Assembly: GCA_012729765.1 (NCBI GenBank) | Contig: JAAYCM010000046.1 | Coordinates: 1-64,000, forward strand | From: Chloroflexota bacterium | GTDB lineage: Bacteria > Chloroflexota > Anaerolineae > Aggregatilineales > Aggregatilineaceae | Direction of reading: 5' to 3' | DNA: 64,000 bases | Part shown: positions 34,524-43,958 of the stretch, piece by piece | Position numbering within the stretch: position 1 is the stretch's first letter | Layout of the letters: every line of letters begins with the position of its first letter | The notes under the pieces: model-generated | Database searches by the model: none | Seen by the model: only the letters and a program-made list of their open reading frames with translations | Told to the model about the DNA's origin: nothing | Translations under genes and position numbers: made by a program

Positions 34524-37500
34524 CTAGCGCGAGATCGGCTGCTTCATCTGCTCTGGGGCGACGGGCAGCGTGAAATGAAATGTCGTGCCGACATCCAGTG
34601 TGCTCTCGACCCACACCTGCCCGCCGTGCAGCTCGACCAGCCCACGCGTGATCGTCAGGCCCAGGCCGGTGCCGGGCTGCTCGCGCGTCTTGGGATTCTC
34701 GCTGCGGAAGTACGGCGTAAAGAGCTGGTTGAGGTCTTCCTGGCTCATGCCGATGCCGGTATCCGACACCTGGCAGTGGATCACGTGCGAGGCGCGCTGC
34801 GGGTTCCAGACGTTGCGCTTCGCCTCAGCCCTGATCCGCACCGTGCCGCCGGGCGGCGTGTACTTGTGTGCGTTGGACACAAAATTGGTCATCACCTGGA
34901 TCAGGCGGTTCTGATCGCCCATGACGAGCGGCAGGTCTTCCGGCACCTCGACCACCAGCTCCTGCTCTTTCTCCTCGATCTGGCGCTGCTGGGCGCGCAG
35001 GGTCTCGATCACGATATTCCGGAAATTGACCGGCGAGACTTCCAGGCGCATGTTGTTGGTCTGCTGCTTGGTCAGGTCATTCAGATCGCTCACCAGCGTT
35101 TCCATGCGCGTGACGTTGCTCATGATCGTCACCAGGAAATCGGACTGCTGCTCGTTGACCGGACCGACCACGCCCTTCAGCAGCAGATCGGTGTAGCCCT
35201 TCATGCTGGTCATCGGGTTCTTCAATTCGTGCGCCACGAAGCTCACAAACTCGCTCTTAGACTCGTTGGCGCGCTCTAACTGGTGGAAAAGCTGCGAGTT
35301 GACGATCGCCGGGCTGGCGTGCTCGGCCAGGCGGGCGACGAAGTCCAGGTCGAGCAGGTCCAGCTCGCCCTGCTGCCGGCCTTCGAGGATGATCACGCCG
35401 ATCACCTGGTTGGCGCTGAAGAGCGGCACGGTCAGTTGCTCGACGCAGCCGGGCAGCGTCTCGTCATAGTCGGGGTCAATCGTAACATCGGTGATCAGCG
35501 ACGGCTGGCCGCTGCGCACCACGCGCCCGATCACGCCCTGGTCGGCGGGGTACGACTCGCCGGGTCCGATTGGGCTTTCCGCCGGGTAGCCGTAGGACGC
35601 CACCACGCGCAGGGCGTGCTGCTCGCGGTCCAGGATGAACAGCGCCCCGGCCTCGGCCCCACTGCGGCGCAGCGCCCAGTCCATCGTGATATCGACCACG
35701 TTGGTCAGATTGAGCGTGCGGTTAAGCTCCTGGTCGATGCGCTGCATCGTGTCCAGCTCTTGCACGCGCACGGCAAGCTGCTGGTCGGTCATATCGAACA
35801 GGCGCGCGTTCTCGATGGCGATTGCCGCCTGCCCCGCGAAGGTCGCCAGCAGGTCGGCGTCTTCTTCGACAAAGATATTGCCGTCGCTCTTGTTGATCGT
35901 TTGCAGCACACCGATCGGGCGGCTCTGGACCAGCAGCGGCACAGACAGGATCGCGCGCGAGTGGAACCCGTTCCCCTCGTCGGATACCGATGCCCCGTCC
36001 CCGCTGCCCGTCGTGCGCATATCACCATACCAGCGCGAGTCGCGCGTCGGATCGTTGACCACGATCGGCGCGCCGCGCTGCACGGTCGCCCCGGCCAGGC
36101 CGGTCCCGGCGGGGATGCGCGAGTTGATCAGTTCTTGCCCCGCGCCGCCGACGACCACATGGAACACCAGATCGCCGGTTTCCTCGTCCACCAGCAGCAG
36201 GCTGCCGGCTTCGGCCCCCAGGATTTGCACCGCGTTTTCGGTGATCAGTTGCAGCAGGCGGTCTACGTTGCCCATCTCTGAGGAAAGCTGGCTCGAAATC
36301 TCGTTGATCACGCTCAGTTGGCGCGCGCGCTGCTGCGTCTTGTCGAACAATTGCAGCTTGTCGATGGCGCTGGCCGCGAGGTTGGCAATGTCCCAGAACA
36401 GGTCTTGCTGCTCATCGCTGAAGGTGACGCCCGGCTCGGTGGTGGCGGCGACCATCACGCCCAGCACGCCGCCGCCCACGATATCGGCCATCAGCGGTAC
36501 ACCCATCCACGCCTTGAGGTTGGGGTTATCCGGTTGGGCACGCGGATCGCGCAGCAGCGTTTCGCGCAGAAAATCGTCGGTGCGCAGCGTTTGCTGGTTG
36601 CGCACGATCTCGCTCATCAGGTCGCGCCCGACGCGCCAGCGCTTGCCTTCCATGTGGATGACTCGCTCATCGCCCTCGTTGTAGAAGACGTAGGTTAGCT
36701 CGTCGGTGTTGGGGTTGCGCAGCGCGATATAAAAATTGGGCGCGTCGATCACGCGGCTGGTCTGGGCGTAGATCAGTTCCAGCAGCGTGTCGAAGTCGAT
36801 GGCGAAGTTGAGCGCGCGGCTCACCTGGCTCAGCACGTCCTGCACGCGGATACGGCGCTCCAGGTCGTCTACGGCCTGCGCGCGCTCGACGGCCAGCGCG
36901 ATCTGATCGCTCAAGCTCTCGATGAAGCGCAAATCCTCATGGCTGTAAGCGGAGCCGCCCTGGCGCGGCCCGATGGCGATGAAGCCGCTCAGCAGCTTTT
37001 GCCCCTTCAGGCGCACGACGACCGGCGTGCCGAGCACCGCCAGCCGGCCCCGGTCGCTCACCACGTCGAGCGGCAACGGGCGGCCTTCTTCCAGGTAGAG
37101 CAGGCTCACCCGGTCGCGCAGGTAATGCACCAGCCCGCTCTCCGGCCCAAAGGTGAGATCGGTCAGGCGCTCGCCGGTCTGCGGGTCCGGCTCCGGGCGG
37201 TATTCGTTCGTGACCGTATCGCGCACGAACAGGATCACGTGCGACGGGTCGAGGGTGTCATCCAGCGCGCGCTGCATCAGCTCCACCACGTCGCGCATCG
37301 TCACGGCGCTGGTCACGAAGCGGCTGAACTGCTCCAGATATTGCTGGTAGGCGCGCCGCGTGCGGAAGTAAGTCGAATCGATCAGGCGCTGCAAGAAGAA
37401 GCGCAGCGGCATAAAGACCAGCGCCACCGCCAGGATCGCCAGCGCGATCAGCAGCGGGCTGAAGGCCATCGAGCGCGTGCTGCGCCCGATCAGCATCGCC

Positions 37501-38702
37501 AGCCCGGTCACCAGCAGCCAATAGCCTACCAGCAGCACCGCCGTCAGCAGCCCGTAGAGCAGACTTTGGGTGATGATCCGGTCGGTGTCCACCATGCGGA
37601 ACTGCGAGAGCGCATACAGCGCGCTCAGCGGGAACAGCACCGGGAGCACCTGGTTGAACACCAGCAGGTTATCAAACGGGTGGCCCTCGATCAGCAGCCA
37701 GCCCAGGTTCACCAGTGCCACCACCAGCCAGGGCAGCAGGCTGATCAGGACGATCGTGCTCTGGTTGCGCGCGACCGGGGACGCCGAGTGCGAGCGCCGC
37801 CACAGCATATTGCCCGCCAGCAGAACCAGCCCCGCCGCCACGCTCGTCTGGACCACCAGCGACATCCCCCGCTCCAGCGCGGGATCAGACGCCTGATAGA
37901 AGCTGAGCGCGGCTCCGCTGGCCGCTACCGCCACGATCAGCGGCGCCCAGCGCCACGCCGGGAACTGCTGGGCCAGCGTGAGGCGATAGGGGAACTCCAT
38001 TGCGAAGTAGACCATCATGCCCGCCGTGAGGCATCCGGCCACGATCCAGGCCGGCACCAGCCGGTGCGTGCTCATCGTGTCGAACAGCCCGGCCAGATAA
38101 ACCGCCAGCAGCGCCGCCGTGATCATCACCGGGCGCGCCATCTCAGAATGAGGCCGGCGCAGCGTCATGACCAGCGCCATCACCCACAGGCCCATCCCCG
38201 CCAGCCAGCCCGGACCGAAATAGGCGGCCAGATCGCTCAGCGGCATCTCTTTCAGGCTCAGCGTCAGGGTGCATTCGCGCATCCCGGCCACACCCGCGAC
38301 GGCAGCACAGGTTGCATCGGGCGGCGTCGCGGTGCTGATCGCAGCCTCGCGCCAGAAGCGCACCGTGATCCGGTCGCCCGGCTCGTGCGCATTCAGCACG
38401 TCGCGCAGCGCACCCGGACGCTCCCCGACCGGCGCATCCGCCAGCGGCACGCCATCCAGCGCCACGATCCGGTCACCGGGCAGCATCCCCGCGTCGAGCG
38501 CCGGCCAGTCCGCGCCGACCAGCGATTCAGCCGCTTCCACTTCCAGATCGCGCAGCGGCAGCAGGCCCAGGAACGGCTGTTGGAGCCAGCTCAGGGCCGC
38601 CACCGCATACAGAATCAATAAAATGGCGGTGACAAGCAGCACACCCGCTGCCAGAATCAAGCCCGGTCGCGCGCGAAAAAAAGCGAATGAAGCCCTCTGC
38701 AT
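34524..38702 (-). CDS. Large PDZ-membrane-multi-GAF sensor histidine kinase, 1392 aa
   Basis: The N-terminus has one membrane helix and then a PDZ-like exterior module (about residues 45-135, with AGMLPGDRIVALDG and GDRITVRFWREA). Seven or eight membrane helices follow to about residue 430. Four GAF-type domains occupy roughly 450-1110. A HisKA domain has the phospho-acceptor His1158 in FVAHELKNP, and the HATPase has NRLIQVMTNFVSNA, DTGIGM and GTGLGLTI. The protein should autophosphorylate on His1158 after sensing exterior and cytoplasmic cues. No response regulator lies next to it. The ATG at 38702 has GGAG 8 nt upstream. The PDZ placement suggests sensing of exposed C-termini or proteolysis products, which is inference. 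Confidence 0.9.
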   Translation of the reverse strand: MQRASFAFFRARPGLILAAGVLLVTAILLILYAVAALSWLQQPFLGLLPLRDLEVEAAESLVGADWPALDAGMLPGDRIVALDGVPLADAPVGERPGALRDVLNAHEPGDRITVRFWREAAISTATPPDATCAAVAGVAGMRECTLTLSLKEMPLSDLAAYFGPGWLAGMGLWVMALVMTLRRPHSEMARPVMITAALLAVYLAGLFDTMSTHRLVPAWIVAGCLTAGMMVYFAMEFPYRLTLAQQFPAWRWAPLIVAVAASGAALSFYQASDPALERGMSLVVQTSVAAGLVLLAGNMLWRRSHSASPVARNQSTIVLISLLPWLVVALVNLGWLLIEGHPFDNLLVFNQVLPVLFPLSALYALSQFRMVDTDRIITQSLLYGLLTAVLLVGYWLLVTGLAMLIGRSTRSMAFSPLLIALAILAVALVFMPLRFFLQRLIDSTYFRTRRAYQQYLEQFSRFVTSAVTMRDVVELMQRALDDTLDPSHVILFVRDTVTNEYRPEPDPQTGERLTDLTFGPESGLVHYLRDRVSLLYLEEGRPLPLDVVSDRGRLAVLGTPVVVRLKGQKLLSGFIAIGPRQGGSAYSHEDLRFIESLSDQIALAVERAQAVDDLERRIRVQDVLSQVSRALNFAIDFDTLLELIYAQTSRVIDAPNFYIALRNPNTDELTYVFYNEGDERVIHMEGKRWRVGRDLMSEIVRNQQTLRTDDFLRETLLRDPRAQPDNPNLKAWMGVPLMADIVGGGVLGVMVAATTEPGVTFSDEQQDLFWDIANLAASAIDKLQLFDKTQQRARQLSVINEISSQLSSEMGNVDRLLQLITENAVQILGAEAGSLLLVDEETGDLVFHVVVGGAGQELINSRIPAGTGLAGATVQRGAPIVVNDPTRDSRWYGDMRTTGSGDGASVSDEGNGFHSRAILSVPLLVQSRPIGVLQTINKSDGNIFVEEDADLLATFAGQAAIAIENARLFDMTDQQLAVRVQELDTMQRIDQELNRTLNLTNVVDITMDWALRRSGAEAGALFILDREQHALRVVASYGYPAESPIGPGESYPADQGVIGRVVRSGQPSLITDVTIDPDYDETLPGCVEQLTVPLFSANQVIGVIILEGRQQGELDLLDLDFVARLAEHASPAIVNSQLFHQLERANESKSEFVSFVAHELKNPMTSMKGYTDLLLKGVVGPVNEQQSDFLVTIMSNVTRMETLVSDLNDLTKQQTNNMRLEVSPVNFRNIVIETLRAQQRQIEEKEQELVVEVPEDLPLVMGDQNRLIQVMTNFVSNAHKYTPPGGTVRIRAEAKRNVWNPQRASHVIHCQVSDTGIGMSQEDLNQLFTPYFRSENPKTREQPGTGLGLTITRGLVELHGGQVWVESTLDVGTTFHFTLPVAPEQMKQPISR

Positions 38703-38751
38703 GAATGTTGCTCCGACCACCGTGCCTTAGCTGTTCGTCAATTCACCCTGC

Positions 38752-38760
38752 ATTGTATCA
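38752..38760 (-). promoter_or_regulatory. Putative extended -10 of the PDZ-GAF kinase gene
   Basis: On the minus strand TGATACAAT matches an extended -10 box, about 50 nt before the start codon. No convincing -35 is seen. Confidence 0.4.
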
Positions 38761-38919
38761 CACAACGCCGTAATGCACCCCATCACTGGGCGGCCTTAAC
38801 TGAATCCGAACAACCCGATTGGAACACTGGTTCTAATGTCCTATTGGCATGGCTTGACCAGATGCTTAAAGTCTGACCTATGTTGTTCACGTTGTAATGT
38901 GATGTGAGGATACTACCGG

Positions 38920-40134
38920 ATGAAAAAGATCGTAATCGCACTGCTGCTGGCGGCGCTGCTCGTGCCGCTGCTGCCCGCAGCCCCGACGCCAACCGCCAGC
39001 GCGCAAGGCCCCCTGGTGCTGGCGTATTTTTATGGCTGGTTCAACAGTGGGCAGTGGGGTGACGGCCAGTTGATCGACCGCCCGGCGGAGCCATACGACT
39101 CGGCCAACGGCGGCGTGATGGCGCGCCAGATCAGCCAGGCCAAGTCCGCCGGGATTGATGGTTTCGTGATGAGCTGGTTCGGCCCGGACGAGCCCTATAC
39201 CACCGGCGTCTTTCACGGCCTGCTCGATCAGGCTGCCGCACAGGGCTTCAGCGCCGCCGTGGACGTAGACATGGGCCAGGGCTTCATCGGCACGACCGAC
39301 GCGGCTCTCAACACCGTGAGCTACGCGATCAACACCCTGGCGAATCACTCCGCCTATCTGCGCTACAACGGCAAGCCCGTGATCTTCTTCTGGAAGCAGC
39401 AGCGCTTCACCCCCGGCCAGTGGGCCGAGATCCGCAACCAGGTTGATCCGGATCACAACACGATCTGGATTGCGGAAGGCGCGGCGACCGAGTATATCGG
39501 CGTGTTCGACGGCCTCAACCTGTACAATATCGCCTGGAGCGGCAATCCGGCGGGCACCAACGCCACCTGGGCGGCGCGCACCACGCGGGCCGGCGGCTAC
39601 TTCGTCGCCACGGCCATGCCCGGCTTCGATGAGTCGCGCCTGGGCCGGGCCAACCCGGTCGTGCGCGGGCGCGGCGACGGTGACTACTTCCGCCGCAGCT
39701 TCGCGGGCGCGGTCGCCTCAGGCCCGCACATGATCATCATCACCAGTTGGAACGAGTTCTTCGAGAACAGCCACATCGAGCCGAGCCAGGCTTACGGCTC
39801 GTTCTACCTTGATCTGGCGCGCGAGATGATCGGCCAGTATAAGGCCAGCGGCACAGTCGTACCGCCGCCCGGTGGCGCGCCCGCCGCCCCGGCTGGCCCC
39901 ACCTCACCGACGGGTGTTCTGGTCGCGCCGACCGCCAGCACGCTGAACGTGCGTGCCGCGCCGACCACCGACGCCGAGCAGGTCGCGCAGGTCGGCTATC
40001 CGAACCTGTATCCGCTGTTGGCCCGCACGGCAGACAGCGCGTGGTACCTGATCGACTTCGGCGGCGGCCAGGGCTGGATCGCAGCCGCCTATGCGCGCTA
40101 CCAGGGCGACATCAACGCCGTCCCGGTGCAGTAG
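38920..40134 (+). CDS. Secreted GH99/GH71-like protein with C-terminal SH3 domain, 404 aa
   Basis: A signal peptide (cleavage near TASAQ, residue 29) is followed by a barrel of about 285 residues. It opens VLAYFYGWFNSGQW, has SAGIDGFVMSWFGPDE, and ends with ITSWNEFFENSHIEPS, in which Glu279, Glu282 and Glu287 match the acidic cluster of GH99-type glycosidases. A Pro/Ala-rich linker and an SH3 module follow (residues 332-395, TLNVRAAPTTDAEQVAQVG and GQGWIAAAYARY). GH99 enzymes act on mannose-containing glycans; the present substrate is not known. A good intrinsic terminator follows. Confidence 0.85.
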   Translation: MKKIVIALLLAALLVPLLPAAPTPTASAQGPLVLAYFYGWFNSGQWGDGQLIDRPAEPYDSANGGVMARQISQAKSAGIDGFVMSWFGPDEPYTTGVFHGLLDQAAAQGFSAAVDVDMGQGFIGTTDAALNTVSYAINTLANHSAYLRYNGKPVIFFWKQQRFTPGQWAEIRNQVDPDHNTIWIAEGAATEYIGVFDGLNLYNIAWSGNPAGTNATWAARTTRAGGYFVATAMPGFDESRLGRANPVVRGRGDGDYFRRSFAGAVASGPHMIIITSWNEFFENSHIEPSQAYGSFYLDLAREMIGQYKASGTVVPPPGGAPAAPAGPTSPTGVLVAPTASTLNVRAAPTTDAEQVAQVGYPNLYPLLARTADSAWYLIDFGGGQGWIAAAYARYQGDINAVPVQ

Positions 40135-40166
40135 CCACCGATCCCCATCTCGACCGTACACACGCG

Positions 40167-40194
40167 GGGGCAGAGTTGATCTGCCCCTGTTTTG
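40167..40194 (+). terminator. Intrinsic terminator after the GH99-like gene
   Basis: GGGGCAGA pairs with TCTGCCCC across GTTGA and is followed by TGTTTTGTT. It lies 33 nt past the stop codon. Confidence 0.8.
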
Positions 40195-40202
40195 TTCGCC
40201 CC

Positions 40203-41210
40203 CTATGTGTGCTCCAGCAGTCCCTGCTCGCGCAGCCAGGCCGCACTGCGCTGGATGCCGGTCGCCAGATCGGTTGGGGGCTGCCAGCCCAACTGCGCGC
40301 GAGCCTTCGCCATGCTGTAGACCGTGTAGTGAGTGAGCATAACCATCAGTCCTGGCAGGTCACCGCGTCGCGTGCCGGGCCGCGCGCCTAGAGTCGCCAC
40401 TTTCGCAGCCAGCCGCACCGGCCAGACCGGCAGTGCCAGCCAGCGTACCGGGTGTCCCGCCAGCCGGGCGAGCGCGTCCAGATATTCACGCATCGTCGGC
40501 GGGGGATCGTAGGCGGCATTGTACGTCTCGTTCACGGCGGCGGGATGCGTCGCCACAATCGCACACAGATCCAGCAGATCGTCCACGTAGATCAGCGGCA
40601 CGGTCCCGCGACCCTGGCCGGGCATGATCAGCGGCTGGCGCTGCGCCAGTTTGAACAACCGCACCGTCCAGTAACGCGCGTGTGGCCCGTAGATTCCACC
40701 TGCCCGCAGGATCGTGTAAGCCAGCCCGCTCCTGCTCGCCACATCGCGCACCACGCCTTCCGCAGCAGACTTGGTCAGCGAATAGGCATCGTAAGTCGGG
40801 GCCGGGCCGAGTTCCTCGGTCACCACTGCGGCCTGCCGACGATAGCCGTAGACAGCCAATGAGCTGATATGCACCAGCCGCTCGACGCCTGTCGCAGCCG
40901 CCGCCTGGACGACATGCTGCGTCCCGATCACGTTCACCCGCTGCTGATGCGCCAGATTGCCGCCCAGCGCCGCCGCTGCATGAATCACCACGGTGCAGTT
41001 CGCGCAAACCGCCTGCATTCGCGCCGCGTCGGTGATGTCGCCTGGTACGAGCTCGACACCGGGCAAATCGTGCATCCAGCCTGTTTTTTCGGGCGAGCGC
41101 ACCAGGGCCCGGACCTGTGCGCCATCCTTGGCCAGCCGCCGCACCAGCGCCCCACCGAGAAACCCGGTCGCCCCGGTGACCAGTACCGTTTTGCCTGCCA
41201 GTTCTGTCAC
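40203..41210 (-). CDS. NAD-dependent epimerase/dehydratase family protein, 335 aa
   Basis: This extended SDR protein has TGATGFLGGALVRRL (NAD motif) near the N-terminus and the strand VIHAAAALGGN. The catalytic YSLTKSAAE has Tyr and Lys, and ILRAGGIYGP is the nucleotide-sugar epimerase signature. It most likely acts on a nucleotide-linked sugar or a sterol/isoprenoid alcohol. The GTG at 41210 is 7 nt from AAGGAG; the ATG at 41267 would add 19 non-conserved residues. It is divergent from the B12 subunit gene. Confidence 0.85.
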   Translation of the reverse strand: MTELAGKTVLVTGATGFLGGALVRRLAKDGAQVRALVRSPEKTGWMHDLPGVELVPGDITDAARMQAVCANCTVVIHAAAALGGNLAHQQRVNVIGTQHVVQAAAATGVERLVHISSLAVYGYRRQAAVVTEELGPAPTYDAYSLTKSAAEGVVRDVASRSGLAYTILRAGGIYGPHARYWTVRLFKLAQRQPLIMPGQGRGTVPLIYVDDLLDLCAIVATHPAAVNETYNAAYDPPPTMREYLDALARLAGHPVRWLALPVWPVRLAAKVATLGARPGTRRGDLPGLMVMLTHYTVYSMAKARAQLGWQPPTDLATGIQRSAAWLREQGLLEHT

Positions 41211-41289
41211 TGCTTTTCTCCTTTGTGCAGCCTTCGCGGTAGAGCGTACCTCCTTTGCGTCTACCATACACCCGCGCCCCGCTTTTCGG

Positions 41290-41295
41290 TATAAT
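41290..41295 (+). promoter_or_regulatory. Putative -10 box of the B12-subunit/MeaB operon
   Basis: TATAAT lies 80 nt upstream of the first start codon. It lacks a clear -35. The leader that follows contains a strong GC hairpin (CGGGGCGG...CCGCACCCCG, 41307-41336). Confidence 0.45.
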
Positions 41296-41374
41296 CTGTC
41301 TGGTACGGGGCGGCTCCACGTGTGGACCGCACCCCGCGACGCCGGTTCCCTGATCTGTGGAGCAGATATGCATC

Positions 41375-41785
41375 ATGAGTGAGCAAAAAATCCGCGTACT
41401 GATTGCCAAGCCCGGTTTGGATGGTCATGACCGGGGCGCGAAAGTGATCGCTCGCGCCCTGCGCGATGCCGGGATGGAAGTGATTTATACCGGCCTGCGC
41501 CAGACCCCGGAAATGATCGCCGAGGCCGCGCTGCAAGAAGACGTGGACGTGATCGGCCTGTCGATCCTCAGCGGCGCGCATCTGGCCCTGGTCCCGCGCA
41601 TCGTGGAGCTGCTGCGCACCGAAGGGCTGGACGATGTGCTGGTGCTGGTCGGCGGCATCATTCCCGACGAGGACGTCCCCACCATGCACGAGATGGGCGT
41701 GAGCGGTGTCTTTGGCCCCGGCACGAACACCGAGGACATCGTCAACCATATCAAATCCGCGCTGGCCGCCCGGCCCGACGCCTGA
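41375..41785 (+). CDS. Cobalamin-binding (small) subunit of methylmalonyl-CoA mutase
   Basis: The 136-residue flavodoxin-like B12 domain has the base-off/His-on signature DGHDRG at residues 16-21, where His18 binds cobalt. LSILSGAHL and [11 protein letters not shown] form the cobalamin tail pocket, and [12 protein letters not shown] closes the fold. It must work with a separate catalytic subunit; two candidates are at 1-1473 and 17595. The ATG at 41375 gives a typical start ([17 protein letters not shown]); the longer frame from 41357 uses GTG. MeaB follows 12 nt downstream. Confidence 0.95.
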   Translation: MSEQKIRVLIAKPGLDGHDRGAKVIARALRDAGMEVIYTGLRQTPEMIAEAALQEDVDVIGLSILSGAHLALVPRIVELLRTEGLDDVLVLVGGIIPDEDVPTMHEMGVSGVFGPGTNTEDIVNHIKSALAARPDA

Positions 41786-41797
41786 TCGCGCCTGCCC

Positions 41798-42805
41798 ATG
41801 CCTGATGATTCGATTACCACCCTGGTCCAGGATGTGCTGGCGGGCAGCCGCCGCGCCCTGGCCCGCCTGATCACGCGCGTCGAGAACCGCACCGCCGAAG
41901 CGCATACTGCCCTGGCCGCGCTGTATCCGCACACGGGCCGCGCCTACCTGGTCGGCATCACGGGCGCGCCGGGCACCGGCAAATCGTCTGTGGTCAACGC
42001 CCTCACCCGCACGCTGCGCGCCAGCGGTCACACCGTCGGGATCGTGGCCGTCGATCCGACCAGCCCGTTCAGCGGCGGCGCGGTCCTGGGCGACCGGATC
42101 CGCATGGTCGATCTGGCCGGGGATCGGGGCGTGTTCATCCGCAGCATGGCCAATCGCGGCAGCCTGGGCGGGCTGGCCGTCACCACCGGCGATGTCGTGC
42201 GCGTGCTGGATGCCGCCGGGTTCGACTACGTGCTGATCGAGACGGTTGGCGCGGGCCAGAGCGAGGTCGATATCGCCCGCACAGCCTATACCACGATCGT
42301 GGTCGATGCGCCCGGCCTGGGCGACGATGTGCAGGCGATCAAGGCCGGGATTCTGGAGATCGCCGACGTGCTGGTCGTCAACAAGGCTGACCGGCCCGGC
42401 GTCGAGAACACCGTCCGCGCCCTGCGCACCATGCTCGAACTCGGCCACCGTGTCCGCCCGACGCTGCATCACGGCCAGTTAGCCCCGCCCACCCGGTTTG
42501 CCCCGCCCGAATACGACTTCTGGCAAGTGCCGATCCTCAAAACCGTCGCGACGGAAAACGAGGGGATGGAGGCGTTAGCAGAGGCGATCGAGCGCCACCG
42601 CGCCCACCTGCAGGAATCCGGGCTGATGGCCGAGCGCGCGCGCCACCGTGCCGAAACGGAGTTGATCGAACGGCTGCGCGAGGCTCTGTTGGTCCGCCTG
42701 CTGGCCGGACGCAGTCCCGACGATCTGGAAGCGGTCGTGCAGCGCGTCGTTCAGCGCGAGCTGGACCCCGGCAGCGCCGTGCGCGAGCTGCTCGACGGGC
42801 GCTAG
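41798..42805 (+). CDS. meaB: MeaB GTPase, mutase chaperone
   Basis: This G protein loads and protects B12 in methylmalonyl-CoA mutase. The 335-residue protein has the P-loop GAPGTGKSS (56-64), the VDPTSPFSGGAVLGDRIRM segment (in pieces here), ETVGAGQSEVDIA (148-160) and NKAD at 195-198, as in the ArgK/MeaB family. It lies 12 nt after the B12 subunit, consistent with one operon. The TAG stop is the first triplet of repeat copy H. Confidence 0.95.
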   Translation: MPDDSITTLVQDVLAGSRRALARLITRVENRTAEAHTALAALYPHTGRAYLVGITGAPGTGKSSVVNALTRTLRASGHTVGIVAVDPTSPFSGGAVLGDRIRMVDLAGDRGVFIRSMANRGSLGGLAVTTGDVVRVLDAAGFDYVLIETVGAGQSEVDIARTAYTTIVVDAPGLGDDVQAIKAGILEIADVLVVNKADRPGVENTVRALRTMLELGHRVRPTLHHGQLAPPTRFAPPEYDFWQVPILKTVATENEGMEALAEAIERHRAHLQESGLMAERARHRAETELIERLREALLVRLLAGRSPDDLEAVVQRVVQRELDPGSAVRELLDGR

Positions 42806-42983
42806 AGCGTGTTATGTACTTCGGAACGCCGAACGAGGCGAACGACACTGCCCCCCATCCTAAATCCTTCCCCCAAAATGAGGGAAGGACTTGAAAAACG
42901 CCACCGTGCTCCCCTGCCCTCCGTGAAACGTGGGGGAAGGGGCCGGGGGATGGGGGGGGGTAAAAGTGCATAACAGCCTCTAA
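42803..42983. repeat. MITE-like element, copy H (full length)
   Basis: The element starts at the MeaB TAG stop in CTAG (42802-42805), left end TAGAGCGTGTTATGTACTT, and ends AAGTGCATAACAGCCTCTAA. The core CCCCCATCCTAAATCCTTCC, both hairpins and the final GGGGATGGGGGGGG are present. It is nearly identical to copy C. Confidence 0.88.
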
Positions 42984-43008
42984 GCCTGCCATGCCTTCAG
43001 CATGAATC

Positions 43009-43039
43009 AAAAGGGCGCGGCCCATTTACAGCCACGCCC
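43009..43039 (-). terminator. Intrinsic terminator of the first secreted SH3 gene
   Basis: On the minus strand GGGCGTGGC pairs with GCCGCGCCC across TGTAAATGG and is followed by TTTTGATT. It lies 32 nt past the stop codon at 43071. A relative occurs at 44787. Confidence 0.8.
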
Positions 43040-43070
43040 ATAGACGCCTGTACGCGGTGCTTGGTCTTAT

Positions 43071-43763
43071 TTATTGAGCGGGCTGCGGGGGCTGCGGGCG
43101 GTACCACTCGTCCGCGCCGATCAGGCGCATGGCCGAGGTCGGGACATAGACGTACTTCGCGCCGCTCAGGTACACCTTGTACCACGCGCCATCAATCGTA
43201 TCCGTCACGAACCACTTCTCGCCCGGATAGAGCACGGCCTTCGCCACCGGGAAGTCGAGGTTGGGCTGGCTGTAAACGGCGGTCTGCTGCGTCACCAGGC
43301 CGTACTGCCGCGTGGCCGGGTCCGGCTCTTCGAAGCCCGCGTAGATGTTGGCATTGGTGGTACGAATTTCACCCGTCGCACAGCTCGCAAACCCGGTAGT
43401 GTTACTCACCACAACACCAGACGGGGCGACGATCTGGTCAGTGTACACCGTATAGCCGCCAGCGTAAACGAGCGCAATCCAACTGGTGTCTCCGCTTAAC
43501 CAGCCGGGAGTAACGATAGTTTCGCCGAAGGTCACCTCCCCTGTCGGGTCGACCATAGTGGTCGTGAGGACCCAGGAAAATCCCGGTGGAACCTTGATAT
43601 GTACATTAAATTCCACCACTCCTATGAACTGATCGCAGGGTATGAGCCACGACCCGCCCGTGTAGGCGATCATCCACTCCCCATCGCCGGCCAGCGCAGA
43701 AGGCACCAGCGCCAGGGCCAGCGCTACAACCAGAATGAGGCACAACACACGCATTTTCTTCAC
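43071..43763 (-). CDS. Secreted SH3-type protein, 230 aa (duplicate 1)
   Basis: A signal peptide (ending about SALAGDGEW) is followed by a new beta-rich domain of about 100 residues with GGSWLIPCDQF, PTGEVTFGETI and SSCATGEIR-like cysteines (FASCATGEIR). The C-terminal SH3-like module has TQQTAVYSQPNLDFPVAKAVL, GEKWFVTDTIDGAWYKVYL and SGAKYVYVPTSAMRLI. The start is GTG at 43763 with AAGGGG 7 nt upstream. It is a tandem paralogue of the next gene; the SH3 half is almost identical and the first half is divergent. Function unknown; surface or cell-wall binding is likely. Confidence 0.85.
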   Translation of the reverse strand: MKKMRVLCLILVVALALALVPSALAGDGEWMIAYTGGSWLIPCDQFIGVVEFNVHIKVPPGFSWVLTTTMVDPTGEVTFGETIVTPGWLSGDTSWIALVYAGGYTVYTDQIVAPSGVVVSNTTGFASCATGEIRTTNANIYAGFEEPDPATRQYGLVTQQTAVYSQPNLDFPVAKAVLYPGEKWFVTDTIDGAWYKVYLSGAKYVYVPTSAMRLIGADEWYRPQPPQPAQ

Positions 43764-43899
43764 AGCCTATCCCCTTGAGATGACGCAGCAGAAAACAGGA
43801 TCACAGCACTAGCATTACACTTCCGATTAATGCAAGCTAAGCATACAACCCGTGTAAAACCCATAAAACGAAAAGTTATAAAATGGATAAAAAATTGAA

Positions 43900-43930
43900 A
43901 GGCGACAGAATGTACATCATTCTGTCGCCT
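43900..43930 (-). terminator. Intrinsic terminator of the second secreted SH3 gene
   Basis: AGGCGACAGAATG pairs perfectly with its complement (13 pairs) across a 5-nt loop; minus-strand tail TTCAATTTTTT follows. It lies 28 nt past the stop codon at 43959. Confidence 0.88.
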
Positions 43931-43958
43931 CGCTGGTGAGGCTATAAAAACGAGTTGG

